Notes: generated by a model from the sequence alone, not told the origin. A stretch of DNA of 10,796 nucleotides from DATGHS01 sp035307785 (GCA_035307785.1 DATGHS010000122.1:1-10796); one strand, 5' to 3'. Shown: positions 1 through 7,361, counted from the first letter of the stretch. Numbers and translations are program-made.

Positions 1-443
1 ATCACTTGCAGACGTTCCAGCATCTCGCGGGAGGGCTCCACTCGCTTCGGCGTGGGCGCGGTGACGATGACCGGCTTATCCACAGCCGCAACGGGTTCGG
101 GTTTGCCCCACCGAACAACGAGTTGCCCCGCGTTGGCCTGAATTTCCAACCGGGTGAACAACACGAAAAGTGCCACGGCCACACCTGCCAGGGCTGCCAG
201 TCGCCAGCGCCAGGCCTGCCTTTGCAAGCGCCGTGTCTGCGGTTGATAAATGCGTGCCAAATCCACGGTTTGCACTGCCAAGGACTGAGCATTCAGGTTT
301 TCGCGCAAAGCTTGAAACTCCGACAGTTCCAACCGGCAGGCAGCGCATAGCGTGAGGTGCTCCTCCACCGCTGTTCGCTCCGAATCGGTCAGGTCGCCGT
401 AAGTGTGCAAGGGCAGCAGCGGGCGAGCGTTTTCACAGTGCAT
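1..443 (-). CDS. Membrane-anchored zinc-finger (zf-HC2) anti-sigma factor, C-terminus cut off by the window edge
   Basis: The frame stays open from 443 to the left edge (147 complete codons). It starts MHCENARPLL and has the zinc-binding anti-sigma signature: Cys3, then His29-x3-Cys33-x2-Cys36 (HLTLCAAC). A single hydrophobic segment follows at about residues 82-97 (LAALAGVAVALFVLFT), preceded by an Arg/Trp-rich stretch and followed by a polar, probably extracytoplasmic part containing LVVRWG. In this family the zinc finger domain binds region 2/4 of the cognate ECF sigma factor at the inner face of the membrane. The gene lies directly downstream of a sigma factor on the same strand, so the two are probably co-transcribed. 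The start at 443 is preferred because it puts Cys3 at the usual N-terminal position and has GAGG at 452-455, 8 nt upstream. An ATG at 497 overlaps the sigma stop as ATGA and would add 18 residues. Function is a family-level assignment; the sensed signal is unknown. Confidence 0.85.
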   Translation of the reverse strand, partial: MHCENARPLLPLHTYGDLTDSERTAVEEHLTLCAACRLELSEFQALRENLNAQSLAVQTVDLARIYQPQTRRLQRQAWRWRLAALAGVAVALFVLFTRLEIQANAGQLVVRWGKPEPVAAVDKPVIVTAPTPKRVEPSREMLERLQV

Positions 444-451
444 GATGGGAA

Positions 452-455
452 CCTC
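452..455 (-). promoter_or_regulatory. Shine-Dalgarno site deciding the anti-sigma start
   Basis: GAGG on the minus strand, 8 nt before the ATG at 443. It supports this start over the in-frame ATG at 497, which overlaps the sigma factor stop but itself has a GGAAGAAG-like purine stretch. Confidence 0.45.
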
Positions 456-493
456 GGAAATTTCCCGGCGAAGCCGGAAGCGGCCCGCAAGTA

Positions 494-1033
494 TCATTCT
501 TCTTCCCAATCGCGCAGGCGATCACGCAACTGCACAAGCGCTGCGCTGAAGCGTGATTTCAGCGTGCTGGCCGGCACGCCGAGCAAGCGCGACATCTCTT
601 CGAATTTCATCCCTTGATCGTGCCGCAGGGCCAGCACTTCGCGTTGCGGCCAAGGCAGCTCGGCAATGACACGCGCTAACCGTTCGCTCAGTTCCTGGCG
701 TTCACATTGCTCCACCAGGGGCGTCTCGAGACTGCGCAACTCATCAATCGGTAGTTCTTGCACCGGGCGTTGGCGCCGCGCCGCGTCCCGGGCCACATTC
801 AGCGCAATCTGAAAAAGCCAGGTCGAGAAATGGCCGTTCTCTTGATAACGAACGCCGGCCCGGTGCACGCGCAGAAAGGTCTCCTGCAACCAGTCGGCCA
901 CGTGATCGGGCTGTGCGGCCAGCCGCGACAGGAATCGGGCCAACGGCTGTTCCCAGCGGCGCACCAGCAGCACGAAGGCTTCTTCCTGACCCTCGTGCCA
1001 GCGCCGGATCAGTTCCGCGTCGGTTTGAGCCAT
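494..1033 (-). CDS. RNA polymerase sigma-70 family ECF sigma factor
   Basis: The 179-aa length is typical of a two-domain ECF sigma factor. Region 2 spans about residues 6-88: a helical start (AELIRRWHEGQEEAF), the core-binding helix DWLQETFLRVHR at 47-58, and the -10-recognition part FSTWLFQIALNVARDAARR. After a short linker, region 4 spans about 118-172: LARVIAELPWPQREVLALR, then a helix-turn-helix with GMKFEEMSRLLGVPASTLKSR, which reads the -35 element. Region 3 is absent, as expected. The protein should direct core RNA polymerase to a small regulon when freed from the anti-sigma encoded just downstream. The ATG at 1033 is used because region 2 follows at once; the Shine-Dalgarno is poor (AGAGGA lies too far upstream). 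The gene diverges from the kinase at 1251. I cannot assign an ECF subgroup by eye. Confidence 0.93.
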   Translation of the reverse strand: MAQTDAELIRRWHEGQEEAFVLLVRRWEQPLARFLSRLAAQPDHVADWLQETFLRVHRAGVRYQENGHFSTWLFQIALNVARDAARRQRPVQELPIDELRSLETPLVEQCERQELSERLARVIAELPWPQREVLALRHDQGMKFEEMSRLLGVPASTLKSRFSAALVQLRDRLRDWEEE

Positions 1034-1093
1034 TCGGAAATCCGTGTGTCCTCTTTTTGTTTAACGTATGCGTCAGAAGAATCGACGAACCCA

Positions 1094-1120
1094 ATTATGA
1101 GAATGGCCTACTCTTTTCAA
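1094..1120 (-). promoter_or_regulatory. Candidate sigma-70-like promoter for the sigma/anti-sigma pair
   Basis: On the minus strand TTGAAA (1115-1120) and CATAAT (1094-1099) each match five of six bases of the sigma-70 consensus, but the spacer is only 15 nt. The -10 lies about 60 nt before the sigma ATG. This is a pattern match only; planctomycete promoter consensus is poorly defined. Confidence 0.3.
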
Positions 1121-1136
1121 TTTGCCCGCCGGTCGA

Positions 1137-1168
1137 TTTCGAAGTATCGTTGTGATGCATGCTATAAG
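1137..1168 (+). promoter_or_regulatory. Candidate extended -10 promoter for the stand-alone kinase
   Basis: TGCTATAAG at 1160-1168 reads as an extended -10 (TG-n-TATAAG). A TTTCGA at 1137-1142 could be a weak -35-like element. The segment GCATGCTATAAGGAATTGG resembles the block upstream of the two kinase–tubulin genes (GCAAGCTA...ATTG). The TATAAG lies 82 bp before the ATG at 1251, similar to the distance seen in the other two genes. It lies downstream of the alternative starts at 1122 and 1155, which argues against those starts. Confidence 0.4.
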
Positions 1169-1239
1169 GAATTGGGCATGGTCAACGGTGTCTCAACGAG
1201 TTCCAAGCTGCTCCGTCTGCAGTGGGACGAGGCACTTCC

Positions 1240-1243
1240 AGGA
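1240..1243 (+). promoter_or_regulatory. Shine-Dalgarno site deciding the kinase start
   Basis: AGGA 7 nt before the ATG at 1251. Together with the promoter-like TATAAG at 1163, it favours this ATG over the upstream in-frame starts. Confidence 0.5.
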
Positions 1244-1250
1244 ATGGCGT

Positions 1251-2219
1251 ATGGCACGTTCATCGCGCTCGCGTCGCAGTTCGCGGCAAAACAACACGCA
1301 AAGCCTGTTGGATCAAACTGGCTACGGTTTGAGCATCTCTTCGGATTGCGTGCCCTGTCCCGGCTATCAGCTTGTCGAGTACCTGGGTCGCGGCGGCTAC
1401 GGAGAAGTGTGGTCCGCCAAGGATTCAGACGGTCAAAAATTGGCCATCAAGTTCCTATATTGCGAAAACCGCAAGGGCGGCCGGGAATTGCGCACGTTGC
1501 AAAAAATCGGCCAGTTGGAACACGAAAACATCATTCATCATCATCGCGTCTGGTGTTATCAGAATTACCTGTGCATCGGCATGGAGCTGGCGGACGGGGG
1601 GCTCGACGATTTGCTGCACCAATCCTTACAGAAGGACGGCAAGCCGCTTGACAAAGACATGGTCTGCGATTACCTGGGCGAAGCAGCCAAAGCGCTGGAT
1701 TTCCTGAACGCTGTTCAGCATACCATCGATAGTCAGACGGTCGCCGTCTATCACTGCGATGTGAAACCGAGCAATATTTTATTGGTAAAAGGTCGAATCA
1801 AGCTCACCGACTTTGGCTTGTCCTTGATCACGCGTAGCACGATTCACCAATTCTCACCAGTGGGCACGACGAGCTTCGCGGCTCCTGAAGTTTTTCAGGG
1901 CCGCTACAATAACCGAACCGATCAATACGCGCTGGCGGTGAGCTATTGTGTTTTGCGCGGCGGCCAATTGCCATTCCCCGATACGCCGCGAAAGTTCGAG
2001 CCAAATTATGTGCGCCCCGCACCGGTTCTGACGATGCTTCCCGAAGCCGAGCGCCCCATCGTGGCCCGCGCGCTGGCAACCGCCTACGTCAATCGCTGGC
2101 CAACGTGTTCGGAAATGATTGCTCAGTTGCGGAACGTGGGCATTGCATCGACGAAGGGAAGCGGCGGCCAAACGGAGACCGCGGACCATGCTCCTCTAGC
2201 GGCCGACACCGTTTCCTAA
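1251..2219 (+). CDS. Stand-alone Hanks-type Ser/Thr protein kinase, non-RD (HCD) type
   Basis: This is a 322-aa protein that is almost entirely kinase domain. Numbered from the ATG at 1251, it shows the Gly-rich loop GRGGYG (46-51), the ATP-anchoring Lys67 (LAIKFLY), a likely helix-C Glu79, the catalytic loop HCDVKPSN (168-175) with Asp170, the Mg-binding DFG (187-189), APE (211-213) and the helix-F Asp in RTDQY. All residues needed for phosphotransfer are present, so activity is expected. The arginine of HRD is replaced by Cys, which makes it a non-RD kinase. There is no transmembrane segment and no C-terminal sensor domain, only a short Ser/Thr/Gly-rich tail, so it is probably cytosolic. 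The first 25-30 residues are basic and Ser-rich. Sequence around CPGYQLVEYLGRGGYGEVW and APEVFQGRY resembles the kinase domains fused to tubulin-like domains further right. In-frame starts at 1122 and 1155 are less likely. Its stop overlaps the stop of the next gene. Confidence 0.92.
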   Translation: MARSSRSRRSSRQNNTQSLLDQTGYGLSISSDCVPCPGYQLVEYLGRGGYGEVWSAKDSDGQKLAIKFLYCENRKGGRELRTLQKIGQLEHENIIHHHRVWCYQNYLCIGMELADGGLDDLLHQSLQKDGKPLDKDMVCDYLGEAAKALDFLNAVQHTIDSQTVAVYHCDVKPSNILLVKGRIKLTDFGLSLITRSTIHQFSPVGTTSFAAPEVFQGRYNNRTDQYALAVSYCVLRGGQLPFPDTPRKFEPNYVRPAPVLTMLPEAERPIVARALATAYVNRWPTCSEMIAQLRNVGIASTKGSGGQTETADHAPLAADTVS

Positions 2220-3661
2220 TTTCCAAACATCCGCCGCCAGGCGGAACTTTTCGAAAGCGGCTTTGCACCCGAGCGTGCTGCGGTCGCCAGCGCCTTCTCG
2301 CAGTCCTGATGATATGTTTTCGTGATTCCTTCTAGCCGCTCGACCACTTCGAGCGCGCCTTCGGGGCGGTGTTCCGGACGATTAGCAAGCAGCTGCATGG
2401 TGAGATCGGCCAGCGCCGACGGGATTCCCGGATTCAACTCCAAGACCGGCTTCGGGGTACTGCTGATCATTGCGGTTAGCACTTCGAGCGCGGTGTCGCC
2501 GGAAAATGGCAACTGGCCGCTCAGCATACGGTACAGCACCACGCCGAAGCTAAACAAGTCGGAACGGGCGCTGCCCTTTTCGCCGCGCGCTTGTTCCGGC
2601 GCCATGTACCAGGGCGTACCCAGAATTTCGCCGGTTTTTTGCCGGCCCCGACCGCCCTCCTTCAGTCGTGCCAAACCAAAATCCAGAATCTTGACGCCGG
2701 TGTATTCATGGTCGTCGAAGGCCGTCCAGACTTTGCGATCACCGTACGTGCGCAGCACCTCGGCGCCGTTCAGGTCGATGTTGCGTGGGACGTTCAGCCA
2801 AAGATTGGGTGGCTTGATGTCGCGGTGACAGATGCCGACGCGGTGGACCAAGGCCAGGCCGCGCGCTGTTTCCTGGGCGACCCATAGCGCCATCTCGAGC
2901 GGCAAACGAGCGCGCTTGAGCCGCGCTTCCAGCGATTCGCCGTAGAGCAACTCCATGGCCAGGAACAATCCGCCACGATGCTCGCCGATCTGATAAATGG
3001 TGGCCATGCGATCGCTTTGCAAGGCCGAAGTAGCCCGAGCTTCATCGATGAACCAGCCCCAGCACCGTTTCTTGCGGACCACGCGCGGCTTCATCACCTT
3101 CAAGGCCACTGGCCGCTTCAGATATTTGTCTTCGGCGAGAAAGACATATCCCATGCCGCCTTCGCCGATCAATTCGCGCACGCGAAAGTTGGCCACGCAG
3201 CCCAGGTAGCCCGGTTTTTCGCAGGGAGACATGAAGTTGAATACTTCATACGTTGCGGTTGGCCGAACGCCGGCCACCGCGGTTTTATCAGTCGCCGGTG
3301 GATTCACCAATTCCATAACGAGCGGCGCGGGTTCCGCGGGCTTGACGGTTGCATCGCTCCACGCCAACAGGAGCCCATTTTGAACTGCGGGATTTTCGCC
3401 AGCCGGCTTCGCGGCCTCCGGTGAGGAAGCGGTTTTCTCCACTTCCGGCGGCGAAGAATCCTCCCGGTGCACCGGTGGGATTACAACTTCGACTTTGGTT
3501 GTTGATGCAGCGCCGGAATCCGCCGCAGCGGCTGGCTTCGGTTTGAATGGAACAAGCGGCGGCAGCTTGATTTCAGTCGGGGCATCTTCTGTTGGCGTAG
3601 TCCCGCCCGGGGATTGTTTGGTAGAGAGGCCAATGATCACGGAGCGACGGGAAGATTCCAC
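2216..3661 (-). CDS. Hanks-type Ser/Thr protein kinase (RD type) with Pro/Ala-rich N-terminal extension
   Basis: From the GTG at 3661 the protein is 481 aa. Residues about 10-140 are a Pro/Ala/Lys/Glu-rich low-complexity region. The kinase domain runs from about 155 to 445: Gly loop GEGGMG (166-171), Lys188 in VALKVMK, helix-C Glu207 in DEARA, HRDIKPPN (279-286), DFG (327-329), APE (354-356) and helix-F Asp368. The catalytic set is complete and of PknB-like RD type. An insertion of about 28 residues separates the catalytic Asn286 from DFG, where most kinases have about 12-13 residues. No transmembrane segment is seen. An ATG at 3766 would add 35 residues, but it has no Shine-Dalgarno, and the added part does not look like its surroundings; the GTG has CGAGGA 8 nt upstream. 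Either start leaves the kinase domain intact. The HRD and activation segment differ from the three plus-strand kinases, so it belongs to another lineage. Substrates are unknown. Confidence 0.9.
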   Translation of the reverse strand: MESSRRSVIIGLSTKQSPGGTTPTEDAPTEIKLPPLVPFKPKPAAAADSGAASTTKVEVVIPPVHREDSSPPEVEKTASSPEAAKPAGENPAVQNGLLLAWSDATVKPAEPAPLVMELVNPPATDKTAVAGVRPTATYEVFNFMSPCEKPGYLGCVANFRVRELIGEGGMGYVFLAEDKYLKRPVALKVMKPRVVRKKRCWGWFIDEARATSALQSDRMATIYQIGEHRGGLFLAMELLYGESLEARLKRARLPLEMALWVAQETARGLALVHRVGICHRDIKPPNLWLNVPRNIDLNGAEVLRTYGDRKVWTAFDDHEYTGVKILDFGLARLKEGGRGRQKTGEILGTPWYMAPEQARGEKGSARSDLFSFGVVLYRMLSGQLPFSGDTALEVLTAMISSTPKPVLELNPGIPSALADLTMQLLANRPEHRPEGALEVVERLEGITKTYHQDCEKALATAARSGAKPLSKSSAWRRMFGN

Positions 3662-3669
3662 GGCAAAAA

Positions 3670-3675
3670 TCCTCG
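3670..3675 (-). promoter_or_regulatory. Shine-Dalgarno site favouring the GTG start at 3661
   Basis: CGAGGA on the minus strand with an 8-nt spacer to the GTG at 3661. No comparable site precedes the ATG at 3766. Confidence 0.4.
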
Positions 3676-3703
3676 AGGGGGCGAGGAAAGAGTAGTTTGG
3701 CAA

Positions 3704-3732
3704 AGCATAGAACAGAATCGGTTGGGATGCCA
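3704..3732 (-). promoter_or_regulatory. Weak candidate promoter for the minus-strand RD kinase
   Basis: TGGCAT (3727-3732) and TATGCT (3704-3709) are separated by 17 nt on the minus strand, 43 nt before the GTG at 3661. It would lie inside the coding region if the ATG at 3766 were used. The match to consensus is modest. Confidence 0.22.
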
Positions 3733-3773
3733 GTTTTGGCCCATGATTAGACGGCAAAATGGCCATGCGCGGG

Positions 3774-3807
3774 TTTGCATTCGTGGTCCCTGCAAGCTAA
3801 GTATTGG
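3774..3807 (+). promoter_or_regulatory. Conserved promoter-like block upstream of the first kinase–tubulin gene
   Basis: TTTGC at 3774-3778 is followed by GCAAGCTA at 3792-3799 and ATTGG near 3803-3807. The same words at the same spacing occur at 7442-7475 before the paralogue. As a sigma-70-like reading, TTGCAT and TAAGTA are 17 nt apart, but both match consensus poorly, so the main support is conservation between paralogues. The GCAAGCTA ends 73 nt before the ATG at 3873. Confidence 0.45.
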
Positions 3808-3872
3808 AAGGAGCCGATCGACGCTGGCGCTCCCGGTGTTGGCGCTGTTTGCCATACCTTCCCCGAGCGTCC

Positions 3873-6800
3873 ATGGAACCAGCCGTGCCGTCGCCTGCCC
3901 CACCCATCGCTGAGCCGTTGCCCGGGTACCGGCTGATCGAGCGTATTGGCCGGGGCGGATTCGGCGAGGTGTGGAAGGCCGAGGCGCCGGGTGGCATTCT
4001 CAAGGCCATCAAGTTCGTGTACGGTAATCTCGACGACGCCACCGAAGACGGCCGGCCCGCCGATCAAGAACTCAAAGCCCTGAACCGTGTCAAATCCGTT
4101 CGCCATCCGTTCATCCTTTCGCTCGAACGTTACGACATCATTCAGGGCCAGCTCGTGATCGTCATGGAGCTGGCGGATCGCAATCTTTGGGACCGCTATC
4201 GGGAGTGTACCGAAAGAGGCTTGCCGGGCATTCCGCGCGATGAGTTGCTGCGCTACATAGATGAAGCAGCCGAAGCGCTCGATTTGATGAACTCGCATTA
4301 TCAGATTCAACATCTCGACATCAAGCCGCAAAACCTGTTCCTGATTCACAACCACGTGAAGGTGGCCGACTTCGGCCTGGCCAAAGATTTGGAAGGTGTG
4401 CAGGCCACGCTCACGGGCGGCGTCACGCCGGTATATGCACCTCCTGAAACTTTCGAAGGTCGCGTTACGCGCTTTTGCGATCAGTACAGCCTCGCGATCG
4501 TCTACCAGGAGCTGCTGACGGGCCAGCGGCCGTTTTCTGGCACGACGGCAAAGCAGTTGATGATGCAGCATTTGCAGGCGGAGCCGAACGTGGCCGCGGC
4601 GCCCGCCAATGATCAGCCCGTCCTCCAACGGGCGCTGGTGAAGGATGCCGCAAAGCGTTTTGCCAGTTGTACCGAATTCGTGCGCGCATTGCAGCAAGCC
4701 AAGAGTGCGCCGGCAGTTCCTTCCCCGACGCCGGTGAAACCTTTGGAACGGGCGCCGCTCGAGCTGCCGGCATTGGTTCCAGGCGCACAGGCGCATCGGA
4801 TTACCGGCCAGGGCTTGCGCAATTCTCCAAATGCCACGATCCCCGCTGCCACCGTGGGCCGCTTGCCGGCCTTGACCCGGCCGACGGTGCCGCATGCCTT
4901 GGTCGTGGAGACGCCGGTCGTGGAGACGCCGACGGTCGCTGCGCCGACAGAACGAGCCGGCTCCGGCGTATTGTTTCCGGCGCTGGTGGTCGGTCTGGGT
5001 CAGATGGGTTTTATCGTACTGCAAAAGTTGCGTCGGGCCATGCGCGACAATCTCCGCTGTGATACTTTGCCAAATGTTCGGTTCTTTTATATCGATACCG
5101 ATACGGAAACGATGCAACAGATCGCATCGAACTCTCGAGCGCTGAATTCGCGTGAAACCTATCAAGCGAAGTTGAATCGACCCAGTTATTATCAAAAGCC
5201 GCGCGGGGATCAACTCTCTGTCGATAACTGGCTGAATCCGCAACTGCTCTACCGCATTCCCCGGAACTTGACGACGACCGGCGTACGGGCGTTTGGCCGG
5301 CTGGCGCTGTGGGATCACTACCGGCCTATTGCGAAGCGCCTGCGCGAAGAACTCGAGGCATGCCTGGCCCCGACGGCGCTGGCCGAAGCAGAGAGCAACA
5401 CGGGGCTTGGCCTGCGCTCGAACCAACCCCGCGTGTACATCATTACGGCGCTCGGTGGCGGGACCGGCAGCGGAATGTTCTTGGATTTAGCGTACATCTT
5501 GCGCAATCAATTAAAGATGCTGGGTTATCCAGAACCGGCGGTTCACGCCCTCCTCATGCTCCCGCACGTTGATCGCAATGCAACGAAGAGCCAGGCGGCG
5601 GCGAATGCTTATGCGGCATTGCAGGAACTGCTCTATTACAGCTCGCCGCAAACCGTTTACGAAGCGACCTTTGACGGCAAGGAAGGATCCCTGGTCGATG
5701 CGCAGCCGCCGTTTCGACGCTGTCTGCTCCTACCATTGCCGGCCTCCAGCGATCCGCGCGATTCGCGACCGGTCGTGGGCACCGCCACGGGCTTTCTCTT
5801 CCGCGAACTGTTCACGCCGACGGGACGAGCCGCGGACGATCAGCGCAGCACCGCCGGGCCCCCGGCCGCGTTTCAAACTTTTGGTTCTTTCCGCCTCACC
5901 TGGCCGCACGAGCAACTGCTGGCTCACGCCACGCGCGAGATTTCTGAACGAGTTCTTGAAGTATGGACGACGCCGGAAAGTAGCCATTTGGCGGAGCCGG
6001 TGCGGACCTGGCTCGAAGAGCAATGGAACCAACAAAAACTCCAACCGGAACTGTTGCTTGCCACTCTGCGCGAATCGTGCGCTTCCGTCTTGCGCTGCAC
6101 TGTGGACGAGGCGGTCGCGCATATTGTCGAACCCCTGTGCGAGGCTCCCCAGCAGCGCAATCTGGAAATCGTGGAAGCCTGCTCCGCGCTCGACGCGTTG
6201 GTGCAGCTCGTTGGGCAGCCGACTTCGGCGAATGCCCTGGCTCGATTAGGGCAACTGGGTTCTCATCTCGACGGCTTGGCGCCGGCCCTGGTTTCTGAGT
6301 ATCAAAAAAAATTAGCGCAAATGGCGGTGGCGTTCATGGAGCTTCCGGCCTACCGCTTACCGGGAGCCGAAGAGGCACTCCGACAATTGGTCGATCGCCT
6401 GCGGCAAGCGTTGGCGAACCTGGAAAGCTTGCTTGCGCAGTTTCAAAAGGAAAACGCCGAAATCTATACAAAACTGCTCACGCAGATCAATGCGCTCGAC
6501 ACGCTGTATCGCGGCTCACGCAAGGCCGCCGCCAGTCGCGAGATCGTTCAGCAATTGGACGAATTTGGCCACAAACGACTGGAATGTCATCTGTTGAAGA
6601 CAATGGTCACCCTTTATCAGGGTATGGTCAACTGTGCTCCGGAATATTTTCAGGAACTGCATTTTTGCCGGCAACAATTGGAGAAAGTGCGAGCGCAGAT
6701 TGGCCAGATATCGGTGCGCCGCGAGCGCGGCCACCTCGGACCCGGCAAACCGATCTTGCCGGAAGGCAGCCCGTCGCTGGAAAACCTGGCAGAACGCTTG

Positions 6801-7361
6801 CTGGCCCTGCTGACTGCCGACGATCTTCTGGACCTCGATCAACGAATTCAAACGGAAATCCGCAAGCGCTTCAAGACGCTGGTGAGTTTCTGCCTGGAAA
6901 AATCCGATCACACCAAGGCCATGATGAATTTGCTGCTGGGGCAAGCCCGGGAATTTCTCGAACCGCGCTTCCGGAAGGCCTATTCTTCCATGGACATCTT
7001 TCAGGAACTGATGCGGGAGCACGCGGCTCAACGCGAGGCAGCCGAAGCCTTCGACGAAGCGATGCCCGAGCTTCTGGCCGGGCGCCTGCGGGCCGAAGAC
7101 GAGCTGCGCATCCTGGCCATTCCGGATGATGACGCCGGCCGGAAATTTGCTCAGGCCGCTCAACAGACTCTTGGCGATAACGGCTTGCAGATTGTCATCG
7201 GCGACAAAGACATTGTTTTTTACCGGGAAGCCCAATACGTGCCACCTGGCGACTTGCCGCAGCTGGGGCCGGTGGCAAAAGAAGCGTTTCTGCACATCAC
7301 CCACTCCGATCAGGCGCCGCCCCATAGCCGCAGCGACATTGCCTGGCCGACGCTGCCGTGA
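3873..7361 (+). CDS. Ser/Thr kinase–tubulin-like (Tubulin_2-type) fusion protein, first copy
   Basis: The protein is 1162 aa from the ATG at 3873; an in-frame TTG at 3804 is less likely. Kinase domain at about 17-280: Gly loop GRGGFG (26-31), Lys47, helix-C Glu66, catalytic HLDIKPQN (147-154; Asp149, non-RD), DFG (166-168), a PPE in place of APE (190-192), and helix-F Asp203. A Pro/Ala/Thr-rich linker at about 280-362 holds a 15-bp tandem repeat. The tubulin/FtsZ-like GTP-binding domain starts at about 365: VVGLGQMG (T1-like), FYIDTDTETM (T2-like, compare FtsZ NTD) and the signature GGGTGSG at 528-534 (T4), then a helix NAYAALQEL at 578-586. The rest is long and helical, ending in a small LRILAIP...FYRE segment from about 1078. 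The domain is best described as the tubulin-like family Tubulin_2. By family logic it binds GTP and may polymerise; kinase substrates are unknown. No signal peptide or membrane helix is evident. The kinase domain lacks nothing essential. Confidence 0.93.
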   Translation: MEPAVPSPAPPIAEPLPGYRLIERIGRGGFGEVWKAEAPGGILKAIKFVYGNLDDATEDGRPADQELKALNRVKSVRHPFILSLERYDIIQGQLVIVMELADRNLWDRYRECTERGLPGIPRDELLRYIDEAAEALDLMNSHYQIQHLDIKPQNLFLIHNHVKVADFGLAKDLEGVQATLTGGVTPVYAPPETFEGRVTRFCDQYSLAIVYQELLTGQRPFSGTTAKQLMMQHLQAEPNVAAAPANDQPVLQRALVKDAAKRFASCTEFVRALQQAKSAPAVPSPTPVKPLERAPLELPALVPGAQAHRITGQGLRNSPNATIPAATVGRLPALTRPTVPHALVVETPVVETPTVAAPTERAGSGVLFPALVVGLGQMGFIVLQKLRRAMRDNLRCDTLPNVRFFYIDTDTETMQQIASNSRALNSRETYQAKLNRPSYYQKPRGDQLSVDNWLNPQLLYRIPRNLTTTGVRAFGRLALWDHYRPIAKRLREELEACLAPTALAEAESNTGLGLRSNQPRVYIITALGGGTGSGMFLDLAYILRNQLKMLGYPEPAVHALLMLPHVDRNATKSQAAANAYAALQELLYYSSPQTVYEATFDGKEGSLVDAQPPFRRCLLLPLPASSDPRDSRPVVGTATGFLFRELFTPTGRAADDQRSTAGPPAAFQTFGSFRLTWPHEQLLAHATREISERVLEVWTTPESSHLAEPVRTWLEEQWNQQKLQPELLLATLRESCASVLRCTVDEAVAHIVEPLCEAPQQRNLEIVEACSALDALVQLVGQPTSANALARLGQLGSHLDGLAPALVSEYQKKLAQMAVAFMELPAYRLPGAEEALRQLVDRLRQALANLESLLAQFQKENAEIYTKLLTQINALDTLYRGSRKAAASREIVQQLDEFGHKRLECHLLKTMVTLYQGMVNCAPEYFQELHFCRQQLEKVRAQIGQISVRRERGHLGPGKPILPEGSPSLENLAERLLALLTADDLLDLDQRIQTEIRKRFKTLVSFCLEKSDHTKAMMNLLLGQAREFLEPRFRKAYSSMDIFQELMREHAAQREAAEAFDEAMPELLAGRLRAEDELRILAIPDDDAGRKFAQAAQQTLGDNGLQIVIGDKDIVFYREAQYVPPGDLPQLGPVAKEAFLHITHSDQAPPHSRSDIAWPTLP
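4901..4930 (+). repeat. 15-bp perfect tandem duplication in the interdomain linker
   Basis: Two adjacent exact copies of GGTCGTGGAGACGCC (4901-4915 and 4916-4930) encode the repeated VVETP in the linker between kinase and tubulin-like domains. The length is a multiple of three, so the frame is kept. The paralogue's linker does not contain it. Confidence 0.9.

Noticed and set aside
1122..1250. Longer N-terminus for the stand-alone kinase (starts at 1122 or 1155)
   Set aside because: The candidate promoter TATAAG at 1163-1168 lies after both starts, and the extra residues lack kinase or signal-peptide character; the ATG at 1251 has AGGA at proper spacing.
758..1651. 297-aa plus-strand frame spanning the sigma factor and the kinase start
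   Set aside because: It overlaps the ECF sigma factor antisense and the kinase in another frame; composition is Arg/Ser-rich without family motifs.
3804..3872. TTG start at 3804 for the first kinase–tubulin gene
   Set aside because: It would add 23 Arg/Trp/Cys-rich residues overlapping the conserved promoter-like block; the paralogue begins only about 12 residues before its PGYRL motif, which fits the ATG at 3873.
3747..5426. 559-aa open frame on the minus strand opposite the first kinase–tubulin gene
   Set aside because: It is antisense to a protein with clear kinase and tubulin motifs; its translation is rich in Arg, Gln and His with no recognisable domain, typical of a GC-rich shadow frame.
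6304..6311. Run of eight A inside the first kinase–tubulin gene as a possible slippage/frameshift site
   Set aside because: The zero frame continues for more than 1 kb with good homology to the paralogue on both sides, and I see no downstream stimulatory structure; it could cause rare transcriptional slippage, but nothing supports a programmed event.
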